The notes under the pieces: model-generated
What the model was told of the DNA's origin: nothing
Seen by the model: the letters and a program-made list of their open reading frames with translations, nothing else
Databases searched by the model: none
Source: a virus
Length of the DNA: 36,572 bases
Direction: 5' to 3' (one strand)
Virus record (IMG/VR): IMGVR_UViG_3300032322_000747
Span: 1-36,572 of that record
Part shown: in pieces, positions 1-8,537 of the stretch
How the letters are laid out: every line of letters starts with the position of its first letter
Position numbering within the stretch: the stretch's first letter is position 1
Position numbers and translations under genes: made by a program

Positions 1-100
1 AACTGGTCAAACTGGTGATGACGTTAATGAATACATTTTGTCTAGGTCTTGGGACATTACGACTGCATCTTTTTTAGGCGTGTTTAGTGTTGCAAGTCAA
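1..100. repeat. 100-bp terminal direct repeat, left copy
   Basis: Bases 1-100 are identical to 36473-36572. The fibre reading frame runs through unbroken when the copies are merged, which is what a circular or circularly permuted genome gives when assembled as a linear contig. A short true terminal repeat is the less likely alternative. Confidence 0.97.
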
Positions 101-850
101 GATACTGTTCCGCAAGGAATTACATTTAAGCCTGACCTATCTAAGTTTTATATAGTTGGCGCTACCAACGATGCAGTCTTTCAATACTCCACAGGTAATA
201 GCAACATTGATCTAACAGCCAAGACCATTGATATAAATGGAACGACTAATGTCATTGGCCCAATAAACTTTCAAGACCCCGCTGTGTTCGCTGTAAACAA
301 CACAGAGCGTATGCGTATTGATTCTAGCGGTAACTTGCTAGTTGGCATAACATCCGCCAGAGCAAATGCTGGAGATGTACAAGTATCTAAAGGCATTTCA
401 TTCCCAGCCACTCAGTCTGCACAGTCTGACGCAAACACGTTGGATGATTATGAGGAAGGGACTTGGACACCTGTAATTGGCGGTGATGGTGGTGAAAGTG
501 GGCAATCGTACAGTAGACAAGTTGGTACATATACAAAAGTTGGAAATTTAGTTTGTGCGACATTTAGTGTTGTTTTAAGTGCAAAAGGAACAATTACTGG
601 ATTTGCTGTAATTAAAGGTTTGCCGTTTGCTAGTAATTCAACCGCAAATGCTGTTTCTGGGTCATCAATTGGATATTTTGCAAGTTTAGCCGTTAATTCT
701 ACTTGGGTTGGGTTTCAGTTATCAACCAATGCAACTATCTTTTATTTAGAAACAACTACCGCTGCACAAGCCACAGTAACAGATATGACTACAACAAATA
801 TTGGAAACACAACAAGATTTGACGGAACTATTGTTTATAGAACTGCTTAA
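1..850 (+). CDS. Tail fibre, C-terminal part (continues from 34977..36572)
   Basis: This is the distal part of the fibre gene that starts at 34977 and crosses the contig junction. Base 2 starts codon 500 and there is no stop before TAA at 848-850, giving about 781 residues in all. This part finishes propeller-like repeat 4 and holds repeat 5 (VFSVASQDTVPQG...FYIVG...FQY). It then has a segment common in phage fibres (ERMRIDSSGNLLVG) and a C-terminal domain opened by LDDYEEGTWTP, a motif I associate with distal tips of environmental phage fibres. The likely role is receptor recognition. A stem-loop follows the stop codon. Confidence 0.9.
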   Translation, partial: TGQTGDDVNEYILSRSWDITTASFLGVFSVASQDTVPQGITFKPDLSKFYIVGATNDAVFQYSTGNSNIDLTAKTIDINGTTNVIGPINFQDPAVFAVNNTERMRIDSSGNLLVGITSARANAGDVQVSKGISFPATQSAQSDANTLDDYEEGTWTPVIGGDGGESGQSYSRQVGTYTKVGNLVCATFSVVLSAKGTITGFAVIKGLPFASNSTANAVSGSSIGYFASLAVNSTWVGFQLSTNATIFYLETTTAAQATVTDMTTTNIGNTTRFDGTIVYRTA

Positions 851-853
851 TTA

Positions 854-874
854 TCTACACCAGACTAGTGTAGA
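854..874 (+). terminator. Stem-loop after fibre gene
   Basis: TCTACAC (854-860), a 7-nt loop and GTGTAGA (868-874) form a perfect 7-bp inverted repeat starting 3 bases after the fibre stop codon. There is no U-run, so it is more likely an mRNA processing or stabilising hairpin or an attenuator than a full intrinsic terminator. Confidence 0.4.
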
Positions 875-898
875 CGGACTTTAACGAAAGGAAACAAA

Positions 899-1150
899 AT
901 GATTACCAAAGAAACCGTAGTAGACCAAATCACCGTATGCGAAAACGGCATTGTGCTATACCGTGAGGCAACCCGCATCATTGAAGATAGCAAGGAACTT
1001 ACCAAAACTTACCATCGTTCCAGCCTGACACCGGGACAAGACCTGACAGGACAACCGGCCAATGTCGTTGCTATCTGCAATACAGTCTGGACAGCAGAGT
1101 GCATTGCGGCTTATCAAGCCCAACAAGAAGCCAACCGACTCGGAGCGTAA
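899..1150 (+). CDS. Small conserved phage protein downstream of fibre
   Basis: An 83-residue protein with a good Shine-Dalgarno (AAAGGAAA) before ATG 899. The N-terminal half is mostly beta (ITVCENGIVLYREA). Residues from about 43 read LTPGQDLTGQP, then a helical AYQAQQEA tail. Proteins of this kind are commonly encoded next to tail fibre genes, and a fibre assembly or minor tail role is a guess from position. No catalytic motif is seen. The function is unknown. Confidence 0.75.
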   Translation: MITKETVVDQITVCENGIVLYREATRIIEDSKELTKTYHRSSLTPGQDLTGQPANVVAICNTVWTAECIAAYQAQQEANRLGA

Positions 1151-1151
1151 T

Positions 1152-1301
1152 GTGGAAATGGTGTTGCGCCTGACAACCGAAAAAGTCAACGGCATCTTGC
1201 AAACCTTGGGTGCTTTACCCACATCATCTGGGGCATGGCCTTTAGTAGTCAAGATTAAGCAACAGGCAGAAGAACAGTTGCCCAAAAAAGAAGAGGAATA
1301 G
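1152..1301 (+). CDS. Small helical phage protein
   Basis: I start this at GTG 1152, just after the upstream TAA, because GGAG at 1142-1145 is correctly spaced. ATG 1158 is an alternative start, and the frame is also open upstream to ATG 1062 inside the previous gene. It encodes about 49 residues (EMVLRLTTEKVNGILQTL...VVKIKQQAEEQL) with an acidic/basic KKEEE tail. The sequence resembles short uncharacterised proteins found near tail genes of podoviruses. It is probably a virion-associated or assembly factor, and no function can be assigned. Confidence 0.65.
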   Translation: MEMVLRLTTEKVNGILQTLGALPTSSGAWPLVVKIKQQAEEQLPKKEEE

Positions 1302-1303
1302 AT

Positions 1304-1633
1304 ATGGGTACTCAAGCGTTCACCAAACTAGGCAATACGGTGGCATTTACTGCCGCTACGACTGCTCCTACGCCCGTACAAGCCGCCTCTACAACTTTAG
1401 GTGGTAACCAGTACCGGATTCTTAACGCAGGCACAGTGACCGTATTTTTAGGCTATGGCGCTAATTCCGCTGAGGCTAATGCCGCTGCTGCCGTAGTAAG
1501 CACTAGCGGAGAGGCATTGCCTTTGTTGCCGGGGACGGATGAGATTTTGACCTTTGTTCCAAACGCCTACTTTACTGGCATTACTTCAGCAAACACAGCA
1601 GCAATTTACATAACTCCGGGTGATGGCCTCTAG
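1304..1633 (+). CDS. Small beta-rich virion-type protein, paralogue of 11838..12179
   Basis: A 109-residue protein, Ala/Thr-rich and mostly beta, ending ITPGDGL. It aligns by eye with the protein at 11838..12179 (NQYRI.NAGTV.VF, a central FVP, and a near-identical ITPG[DE]GL end), so the two are paralogues. It sits between the two fibre genes, 2 bases after the preceding stop. It may be a head-decoration or fibre accessory protein. That is inference from composition and position. Confidence 0.8.
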   Translation: MGTQAFTKLGNTVAFTAATTAPTPVQAASTTLGGNQYRILNAGTVTVFLGYGANSAEANAAAAVVSTSGEALPLLPGTDEILTFVPNAYFTGITSANTAAIYITPGDGL

Positions 1634-1642
1634 GAGAGCATA

Positions 1643-2761
1643 ATGCTAAAGGTCGTATCAACTATTGGATTTACCAGCGGCACCATTGGCGCAGTCAACT
1701 ACAAAGGTACGTGGGACGCAAATGCCAACTCTCCCGCTTTGGCTTCTAGCGTTGGAACGCAAGGAGACTATTACGTTGTCAACGTGGCTGGTACGACAAA
1801 CCTCAACGGGATCAGTGATTGGCAGATTGGCGATTGGGCTATTTTTAATGGTTCCGTATGGCAAAAGGTAGACAACACAGACGCAGTTACTAGCGTAAAC
1901 GGGCAAGTAGGCACCGTAGTTTTAACCGCCGCAAACGTCAATGCCGTAGCAAATACGGCAACAATTACCGCTGGCACTGGCCTTACGGGTGGTGGCAATG
2001 TAGCCTCTAACGTCACTATTGCACTAGCCAATACTGCTGTTAGCCCAGACACTTATGGTGGTGGAACTAACGCCGCACAAGTTACAGTAGATCAACAGGG
2101 AAGAATTACGGCTGCTGCTAACGTAGCAATACCGCAAGGTACGGTAACTAACGTGGCTACTGGCACAGGATTAACTGGTGGGCCAATTACTTCTAATGGA
2201 ACAATTAGTCTTGCAAATACCGCCGTTTCTCCTGACACTTATGGCGGTAGTAATGCTGCTCCACAAATCACAATAGATGCACAAGGCCGTATAACTGCTG
2301 CGTCTAATGTTGCAATACCGCAAGGAACAGTTACCAATGTTGCCACGGGTACCGGACTTACCGGAGGGCCAATTACCAGCAATGGCACAATATCTTTGGC
2401 AAATACTGCCGTTACGCCAGCGACTTATGGCTCTGCCAATACTGCTGTAACCATTACGGTAGACCAGCAGGGAAGGCTTACCAATGCTTCTAACGCTACG
2501 ATTGCTATTAGCAACAGCCAAGTTTCCGGGCTTGGCACAATGTCTACGCAGAACGCCAATAACGTAGCAATTACTGGCGGAACGGTATCCGTATCCAACA
2601 TTACGGCATCAAATGTGTCAGTAACCGCTAACTTATATGCAAATCTAGCAACTAGCAATACAGCAGCAATGCCCGATCCTAGCCTGCCGTTGAACCCGGA
2701 AGGATATGTCACTATTATTGTGAACGGGGCGGCTAAGAAAATTCCTTATTACGGTGTCTAA
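1643..2761 (+). CDS. Second tail fibre with about 61-residue tandem repeats
   Basis: A 372-residue fibre-like protein with RBS GGAGAG before ATG 1643. Residues about 20-78 form a domain often seen in phage fibres (YKGTWDANANSPAL, GTQGDYYVV, DWQIGDWAIFNGSVWQKVD), probably a carbohydrate-binding or trimerisation module. Residues about 105-300 hold three tandem copies of a unit of about 61 residues, each with GTGLTGG, ANTAVSPDTYGG and D.QGRITAASNVAIPQG. A low-complexity SNITASNVSV stretch and a short C-terminal domain follow. Glycine/threonine repeats like these typically make trimeric beta shafts. It probably contributes to host recognition together with the larger fibre. Confidence 0.88.
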   Translation: MLKVVSTIGFTSGTIGAVNYKGTWDANANSPALASSVGTQGDYYVVNVAGTTNLNGISDWQIGDWAIFNGSVWQKVDNTDAVTSVNGQVGTVVLTAANVNAVANTATITAGTGLTGGGNVASNVTIALANTAVSPDTYGGGTNAAQVTVDQQGRITAAANVAIPQGTVTNVATGTGLTGGPITSNGTISLANTAVSPDTYGGSNAAPQITIDAQGRITAASNVAIPQGTVTNVATGTGLTGGPITSNGTISLANTAVTPATYGSANTAVTITVDQQGRLTNASNATIAISNSQVSGLGTMSTQNANNVAITGGTVSVSNITASNVSVTANLYANLATSNTAAMPDPSLPLNPEGYVTIIVNGAAKKIPYYGV

Positions 2762-2949
2762 TGGCTACTCATTCCGATATTGTGGAAACCAAACTGTCTG
2801 CCCATGAGGTGATCTGCGCCGAGCGCTACCGGGGTATTAACGCCCGTCTGAAGCGTATCGAGGTAATTGGCATCGGTGCAACCGCAACAATCATAGGTGC
2901 GATGGGTTGGGTAATTGACCTGCTTATTGGGCTGGTAGCCAAACTGTGA
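2761..2949 (+). CDS. Small membrane protein (possible antiholin or holin accessory)
   Basis: A 62-residue protein whose ATG shares one base with the upstream stop (TAATG). Residues 1-34 form an amphipathic charged helix (AERYRGINARLKRIE). Residues about 35-58 are a hydrophobic helix (VIGIGATATIIGAMGWVIDLL). This is the layout of XhlA-like or other one-TM lysis accessory proteins, but the main holin/endolysin pair is about 10 kb away, so the lysis role is a guess. It overlaps the next gene by GTGA. Confidence 0.75.
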   Translation: MATHSDIVETKLSAHEVICAERYRGINARLKRIEVIGIGATATIIGAMGWVIDLLIGLVAKL

Positions 2950-3287
2950 ACTTTGAGAGTCTGGCCCAAGTACGCTTTGGCGATCCAGATGGGCTAAAAG
3001 AGTTTTTATTTGAAAATGGTATCCAGCACCAAGCCTTTGCCGAAAGGTTGATTGACCTTGGGTTTACGGTTCCTCGCTACCCGTTAATTGACGCTGACGT
3101 AGAGGATTTGGACGATTGGCTGGCAATCCACCAAATTGAGCATCAGGCGTTTGCCACAATCCTTGATTTGGACAACCCGTTTAACCTTTTAGACACAGAT
3201 TGGAACCAAGAGGACTCTTTTTACGACTGGATCAACAGCCATTTGCTTATACATGAGCAAATAGCACGCTCTCTAGGTGTCACATAA
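2946..3287 (+). CDS. Protein with three degenerate helical repeats
   Basis: A 113-residue acidic protein starting at GTG 2946, coupled to the upstream gene by a GTGA overlap. It is built from three related units with the pattern [WF]L...(I)xHQAFAxxL: FLFENGIQHQAFAERLIDLG, then WLAIHQIEHQAFATILDL, then WINSHLLIHEQIARSLGV. The regular histidine/aromatic helical repeat suggests a small protein-protein interaction scaffold. Position after the fibres suggests a tail or virion assembly role. I do not recognise the family. Confidence 0.8.
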   Translation: MNFESLAQVRFGDPDGLKEFLFENGIQHQAFAERLIDLGFTVPRYPLIDADVEDLDDWLAIHQIEHQAFATILDLDNPFNLLDTDWNQEDSFYDWINSHLLIHEQIARSLGVT

Positions 3288-3467
3288 GGGCTAAAAATGA
3301 CCAAAATTTGTGATTTTGGGTTTCAACTAGACAATTTTGAAATTTTTCCCCGCCACCCAAAAAAAAACGGGTTTTTGTGCGGTGCAATATAGTAATAAGT
3401 TATTGATTAACAAAGGTGAATTGATGGAAAATATGGTGTCTGATCGGGATATAAGTTAGGGGTAGCA
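3288..3467 (+). promoter_or_regulatory. Gene-free regulatory gap with stem-loop
   Basis: This 180-bp gap is the longest on the plus-strand late arm. A perfect inverted repeat, CCAAAAT (3301-3307) with loop TTGTG and ATTTTGG (3313-3319), lies just after the stop. A run of nine A and a TTTTT follow, and TATAGT at 3388-3393 is a possible -10 without a convincing -35. It may end or attenuate the fibre transcript and restart transcription for the internal-virion genes. Confidence 0.35.
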
Positions 3468-3920
3468 ATGCAACCAGTAGATAGCAAACAAAAGATGGTC
3501 AGCCTAACGGAGTTGATTGTTGCCTCCAATCAGGCGCAAGAAACTGGCTTCCCTCCTCAACAGGCGGTTCTTATGGCTGTGGCAGAAATGTCCATGCCGG
3601 TCAACGAACACATGCGTTTTGGCAATACCTTGTTTATTATCAACAAGGGAGAAGGGCGCAATGGCTACATGAGCGCCATGAACGTTGACACGCCTAGAAA
3701 CTTCATAGAAAACGTCAAGAAATTTATAAATAGTGCGTACTTACTTGGATTTGACAACCTTGTAACTATTTTTAAGCAGCCAGAGTTAATTCAAATATTT
3801 CGCATTATTGCCAAAAACCCTCCCAGACCTGAGATGGGTTATGAGTTAAAAGAAAACAGAAACGGGGATTACGTTGCTAACTTCAAGTTAGGCCCATCAC
3901 GCGAGGGGGACGTACAATGA
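3468..3920 (+). CDS. Probable virion-associated protein upstream of internal virion genes
   Basis: A 150-residue protein with a GGGG RBS before ATG 3468. It has a helical N-terminus, then NTLFIINKGEGRNG and a helical segment SAYLLGFDNLVTIFKQPEL. The end reads NPPRPEMGYELKE...NFKLGP. Proteins with this pattern occur at the start of the internal core/ejection protein block in podoviruses, so a minor virion role is likely. It overlaps the next gene by ATGA, suggesting coupled translation. No enzymatic motif is recognised. Confidence 0.7.
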   Translation: MQPVDSKQKMVSLTELIVASNQAQETGFPPQQAVLMAVAEMSMPVNEHMRFGNTLFIINKGEGRNGYMSAMNVDTPRNFIENVKKFINSAYLLGFDNLVTIFKQPELIQIFRIIAKNPPRPEMGYELKENRNGDYVANFKLGPSREGDVQ

Positions 3921-6121
3921 GTGGCGTTCCTATTATTGGTGACGTTCTTGATTTCGCTGGAGAGATAGTTGAGTCTGTTGGCGATATTATTGAGGATACA
4001 TTTGACGCGGTAGTTGGCGCTATTGAAGATGTTGGCAAAGCAATCGGTGATGCGGTTGAGGCGGTTGGGGACGCTTTAAGCGACATAGGAGAGTTTGCTC
4101 AAGTGTTTGTTGAGCGCTATGCCATACAAGTAGCCTTGGTCGCTATGGGTGTGCCTCCTCAGTTTGCAGGCCCAATGTCAGCGGGTATGCACACCTTGGC
4201 TAAAGGTGGATCGCCAGAAGATGCTGTCAAATCAGCCGCAACTTCCGCTGCTATACAACAAATTGGTCAAGCAGTGCAAGGAGGAATGGAAGCCGCTAAC
4301 GCTGATGCAATTGCTCAACCGGGAGGGGCACCAGTTTATACTCCAGCAGAAATTGCTGCCGCAACCTCTGCCGCCCGATCTGCTGTTTCTGCAGCCGCTT
4401 CAGGCGGTGATATTAAACAAATATTAACTAGCGCTGCTATTGGTGGAGTTACTGGCGCTGCCGCTACTGAGGTTTATAAGGCTACTGGAAGTCTTGCCGC
4501 CGCTAACTTTACTCGTGTCACGATGCAAAGCACGTTGCAGGGCGTAGGAATTAAAGAAGCAATTCTAATGGGCGCTAGTTCAAGTATGGTTTCATATTTG
4601 CAAACTATGAATAAGTACGCCACTGAGTCATCGGATATTACTAGCCTTCGTGCAGCAGCAGTTAGTGCATATCAAACACGGGCAAACGATTACAACGATA
4701 AACTAGACTTATACAATCAAGCGGTAAATGCTGGAGATATTACAACCGCAAACCGATTGGCTGGCGAATTAAACGCTGAATTGCCAATTATTAACAATTT
4801 ATCTAAACAAATTGGTTCGTATAACACGCAACTAAAAGATTTGTCAGAAAAATATAAGGTAGAACAAGGCAAGGCAGTAAAAGAGGCTGAGAAAACAGGC
4901 TTTGACTTCAAGCCTCAAACCGATCAAATGTTAGCCGATGAGCAAACTCAACGCGATGACTTGGCTGACACCCTTATAAAACTGGTTGGCGAAACAGAGG
5001 GTCGGCGTTACGAAGGTGTTGATATTGCTGGTGGCTTGCCAGTTGCTATTGATGAGTCAATTAAAACCGTGCCTTTACTTGGTGAGCAAGTAGCCGGGGA
5101 AACAGAAGATACAGACTCAATCCGTAGAACAATTGAAGGAACGGATACTTCTGGAAACCCATATCAATACACAATTGTTATTGACAAAGAAACCGGGGAT
5201 GTAGGTTATGAAGTATTTACCGGGAATGTAAGCGGCGATCCAACTAGCCAAATGGGTGGAACAACTACTTTTTACAAAGACAGACCAATATTTAATGAGC
5301 GTGGCGAGGCACAGCAAATTGGTGGCGTAGAAGAATTGCTTGGTCAAAAACCTACGCTTACTGAGGCAGAAATTGCCGCAATCAATACACAAGCCCGTGA
5401 AACCCGTGGCGGCGCAATTCGTGGCGCAGTAGAAACTGATTTATTTGAAAAAGAACTTGAAACTTTTGAGCAAGACTTAGATGAAGCGGAAGATGAAGTT
5501 GCTAGGATTGCTTCTCGCAACCGGTTTGTACAGCAGCAACGACAAAGATTGCAAGAAGCAGGGCGTTTACCGGGAACTTTACAGTCCCAAATTGACGCTG
5601 AACTCGAAGTAATATTAGACGATTACGACCGTAACAAAAACCGCGCAACTGAGGCCGCTTCCAGAAAAGATAAGGTTGTTGCATCGCAACAAGAACGTAA
5701 GGGTGATGTTTCTGATGAAGAGATCATGCGCCTGCTTGGACTTAGCCCAGAAGAGGGTGAGCGTTACGGCCTTGGAACTGGTGGTGGTACAGGGTTCAAA
5801 CCGACTGAGGTTAAGCCAATATCAGAAGAGCCCCCTGAAGAAGCACCCGAAGGCGAGATTGAACTTGGCGGTGGAGAAGGTGAAGGTGAGCCGCCTGCTA
5901 GAAGGTTCGATGCTCAGGGCAGACCAATTACAACGACTGCTGTTGCGAGGGGTGAACAAGTAGCAAGGGATGGCGCTCCGGGCATATCTTCAAGGGTGAC
6001 AGGAGAGGCTTTGGTAGGTATTCTTGGGGAAAAAGAACCGTTGTTTGGTGGGGATGAAGATGAACAACGTGCGGTATGGAACCGCCGTTCACTACGCTTG
6101 AGAAAGGCGCTAGGACTATGA
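3917..6121 (+). CDS. Large internal virion / ejection-type protein
   Basis: A 734-residue protein starting in an ATGA overlap. The first 55 residues are a strongly amphipathic acidic repeat (DILDFAGEIVESVGDIIEDT-like, then VVGAIEDVGKAIGDAVEAVG), suited to membrane insertion. Residues about 60-240 are Ala/Gly-rich with possible transmembrane helices. The rest is charged and coiled-coil, with a Glu/Gly/Pro-rich linker near 640-670. This matches ejection (internal core) proteins of podoviruses that cross the cell envelope with the DNA. The identification is by composition and gene order, not by a named domain. Confidence 0.72.
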   Translation: MSGVPIIGDVLDFAGEIVESVGDIIEDTFDAVVGAIEDVGKAIGDAVEAVGDALSDIGEFAQVFVERYAIQVALVAMGVPPQFAGPMSAGMHTLAKGGSPEDAVKSAATSAAIQQIGQAVQGGMEAANADAIAQPGGAPVYTPAEIAAATSAARSAVSAAASGGDIKQILTSAAIGGVTGAAATEVYKATGSLAAANFTRVTMQSTLQGVGIKEAILMGASSSMVSYLQTMNKYATESSDITSLRAAAVSAYQTRANDYNDKLDLYNQAVNAGDITTANRLAGELNAELPIINNLSKQIGSYNTQLKDLSEKYKVEQGKAVKEAEKTGFDFKPQTDQMLADEQTQRDDLADTLIKLVGETEGRRYEGVDIAGGLPVAIDESIKTVPLLGEQVAGETEDTDSIRRTIEGTDTSGNPYQYTIVIDKETGDVGYEVFTGNVSGDPTSQMGGTTTFYKDRPIFNERGEAQQIGGVEELLGQKPTLTEAEIAAINTQARETRGGAIRGAVETDLFEKELETFEQDLDEAEDEVARIASRNRFVQQQRQRLQEAGRLPGTLQSQIDAELEVILDDYDRNKNRATEAASRKDKVVASQQERKGDVSDEEIMRLLGLSPEEGERYGLGTGGGTGFKPTEVKPISEEPPEEAPEGEIELGGGEGEGEPPARRFDAQGRPITTTAVARGEQVARDGAPGISSRVTGEALVGILGEKEPLFGGDEDEQRAVWNRRSLRLRKALGL

Positions 6122-7275
6122 AATCATTAACTGGAATGGGCGGCATGGGTAATGCCCGTGAGTTAGCCGAAATGTTGCGTCAGATGGGCAGAGGCCGGGA
6201 TACCGTGCTTGCCCACATTACGCCCGAAGAGGCGCAAATGCTTATGGATGCGGGTGGCTCTGGGGATACAAACCCCAACACTGGATTGCCTGAGTTTCAA
6301 GATGCAGATATTCAAGGCGCTGAAGATTTTTACGGAAAAGAAGTTCCGGGATTTTATCAATCAGGCGGTGATGTGCAAGCACAAGAGGGCGGTTTTTACG
6401 GTCAAACTCCAAACGCTTTTTACGACCGTAATTTTGGAACTACATATAGAATGCAATCTGATGAGTCTGGCCTTCCAAGAAAGGGAGAGCCAATTGCTAA
6501 TTATTTTATTCCGGGCGGAAATGAAACATTAGAACAATTTAACGCAAGAACAATGGATATTGGGTTTGGCCCCGGTAGGTTTGCTCCGCAATACACTCCT
6601 AGTGATATTGCTGGAATGGCACCGGATCAGTTTCAACGTATGCAGGCTGGTGTTGAGCCAAGTTTCTTGCAATCAGCAGCACAAACGGCTGAGTCAAAAC
6701 TTGGCGGTATTGCAGATTTAGCGCAAAGATACCCTCGTCTCGCACAAGCCGCAGGCTATAGCGCCCAAGGTTTAGTAGGGATGTTACAAGCAGCCCGTGC
6801 CCGTAAGCAGGGTAGAGAAGAGGCTGCACGGTTATCGGCTCTTGGCGCACCTTTACGCGCTCAGGGAGAATCATTGCGTCAACAGGCTTTGGCAGGTGGG
6901 ATGACTCCACAGCAGGCCGCTCAACAAGAAGCACAACGCGCCAGATTACGTCAAACCGCAGCAGGTAGAGGCGCTGTAACCGGCACACAGGCTGGAATGA
7001 TTGAAAACCAGTTAGGTAGACAGCGTTCTGAGTTTTCTCAAATTAACCTAAATAACGCTTTAAAACAGTTGAATCTGGCTAACGCCTACGATGAGGCTGC
7101 AATAAAAGCAACCATTGCCGCTGATCGTGAGGCTGATGATTACTTAAGCCAAATTGCTGGAAACATTGGTTCACAATTGGCAAGCAGCGCTCCAGTTTCT
7201 CGCGCTCCAAGAGCGCAACGGCAAGCCACGCCTGAGATTACCCGTAGACCTGAACTTCCACGCGGAGAAGCATAA
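6118..7275 (+). CDS. Internal virion protein with LAHITPEEAQML motif
   Basis: I choose ATG 6118 (385 residues) because it forms an ATGA overlap with the preceding stop. A longer frame from 6076 exists but lies inside the upstream gene. Near residues 28-56 is a conserved phage signature, DTVLAHITPEEAQMLMDAGG followed by NPNTGLPEF, which I know from uncharacterised internal virion proteins. Residues about 200-340 are Gln/Ala/Arg-rich helices. It is probably part of the ejected core complex with its two large neighbours. No enzymatic residues are seen. Confidence 0.75.
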   Translation: MKSLTGMGGMGNARELAEMLRQMGRGRDTVLAHITPEEAQMLMDAGGSGDTNPNTGLPEFQDADIQGAEDFYGKEVPGFYQSGGDVQAQEGGFYGQTPNAFYDRNFGTTYRMQSDESGLPRKGEPIANYFIPGGNETLEQFNARTMDIGFGPGRFAPQYTPSDIAGMAPDQFQRMQAGVEPSFLQSAAQTAESKLGGIADLAQRYPRLAQAAGYSAQGLVGMLQAARARKQGREEAARLSALGAPLRAQGESLRQQALAGGMTPQQAAQQEAQRARLRQTAAGRGAVTGTQAGMIENQLGRQRSEFSQINLNNALKQLNLANAYDEAAIKATIAADREADDYLSQIAGNIGSQLASSAPVSRAPRAQRQATPEITRRPELPRGEA

Positions 7276-8537
7276 TGGCTTTGCAAGAATCTTTAAATGT
7301 TTACGATCCAATCTCAGAGGTTGGCAAGGTTATGCGTGGAAAGACCACAGAACAACGTGGTACAACGGCTCGTCAAGGTTACGAACAAATGTTGCGAGAG
7401 CAAAGTTCAGCAGCAGAAAATGTAATGCGCGAAGAAAAACGAGCAAAAGAAGCACAAATTAATGAAGAAGAAAGACTTGCTAAAGATTTTGCTGGCAGAC
7501 AACGTAGATTGGTAGAGGGCTATCAACAAAAAGTTGGCGAAGTTCCTCAAGCAGATATTACCAAGTTTGATGCTCCAGCAGCAGCAGAAGTTGCTGGAAT
7601 GACCGCACTCCTTGGCGCTTTAACTGGAATGGCAGGTGGTCGTGCTGCCCTTAAATCTATGGCTAAATTTACTGAGGGCCATAAACAAGGGCGTGAAGAT
7701 TTATACAAAACAGAAGTAGCAAATTATGAGCGCGATTTAAAGCAATGGAAAGATAATAATGCGCTTGCTAAACAAATTCTTGACCAAAGTATAGATTTGC
7801 TCTCTACAGACAAAAATGCCGCTATGGTTAATTTAAAGCGTCTTGACCCAATACTGCAAGACGGTTTAATTTTAGCCAAAGTAAAACAAGGAAAAGTAGT
7901 AGAGGCTAAAAAAGATTTAGACAAAGCAATAGAACTTGAGGGCAGGCTAGACTTAAGTGTAGAAACGGCTCTTGGTAAACCACCTAAAGTCAGCGATAAA
8001 CAGCGTATGGCAATGGTTCAAAACCAAGAATTGTTACGCCGTTTAGAAAACTTAAAGAATTCAGCCAAAAAAGCATACTTCCAATTGGCTCCGCTTGATA
8101 CATTGGCAAAACTACGCCTATCAGCGCAAGAAGTTGGCCTTGGTGATCTGGCTGGAATTTTTGGTTTAGATGTAGATAATTCTGCTGTGCTTTGGTGGAA
8201 AGACTATTTTGACTTGATTTCAGAAGAACGCAAAGAACGATTCGGCGCAACCCTTACCGGAAATGAGAAAAAATCTTTCCGCGAGACAATTGTTGAGCCT
8301 TCCAGCACTTACGACATTGGCCTTGGCGTGTTGCAGCGCAAGATTGATCTTGCTAAAAAATCTAACCAAAACGTTTTGCAAGCCTTTGGTAGGGAGCAAC
8401 AACAGTTAACACAGCCACAGGCAGCGCCAAATGATGTGCAAGCAGAGTTAACTAAACGTAACTTGCCATACGAACCTCAAATTTATAATTACGGTTTTGA
8501 CGAAAAAGGTTTTTATAGGGAGCGTAAAGGTGGCTAG
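7275..8537 (+). CDS. Coiled-coil internal virion protein
   Basis: A 420-residue protein whose start overlaps the upstream stop by one base (TAATG). Residues 20-85 are a dense charged helix (EEKRAKEAQINEEERLAKD). Residues about 95-125 are Ala/Gly-rich (GMTALLGALTGMAGGRAAL) and could associate with membrane. The remainder is helical and Lys-rich. It sits between two other large virion-type proteins and overlaps the next by 8 bases, so equimolar expression of the three is plausible. The role is inferred from context. Confidence 0.72.
   Translation: MALQESLNVYDPISEVGKVMRGKTTEQRGTTARQGYEQMLREQSSAAENVMREEKRAKEAQINEEERLAKDFAGRQRRLVEGYQQKVGEVPQADITKFDAPAAAEVAGMTALLGALTGMAGGRAALKSMAKFTEGHKQGREDLYKTEVANYERDLKQWKDNNALAKQILDQSIDLLSTDKNAAMVNLKRLDPILQDGLILAKVKQGKVVEAKKDLDKAIELEGRLDLSVETALGKPPKVSDKQRMAMVQNQELLRRLENLKNSAKKAYFQLAPLDTLAKLRLSAQEVGLGDLAGIFGLDVDNSAVLWWKDYFDLISEERKERFGATLTGNEKKSFRETIVEPSSTYDIGLGVLQRKIDLAKKSNQNVLQAFGREQQQLTQPQAAPNDVQAELTKRNLPYEPQIYNYGFDEKGFYRERKGG

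Noticed and set aside
3424-3459. Tiny frame MENMVSDRDIS in the late-arm gap
   Set aside because: It encodes only eleven residues, and its RBS-like sequence could be chance.
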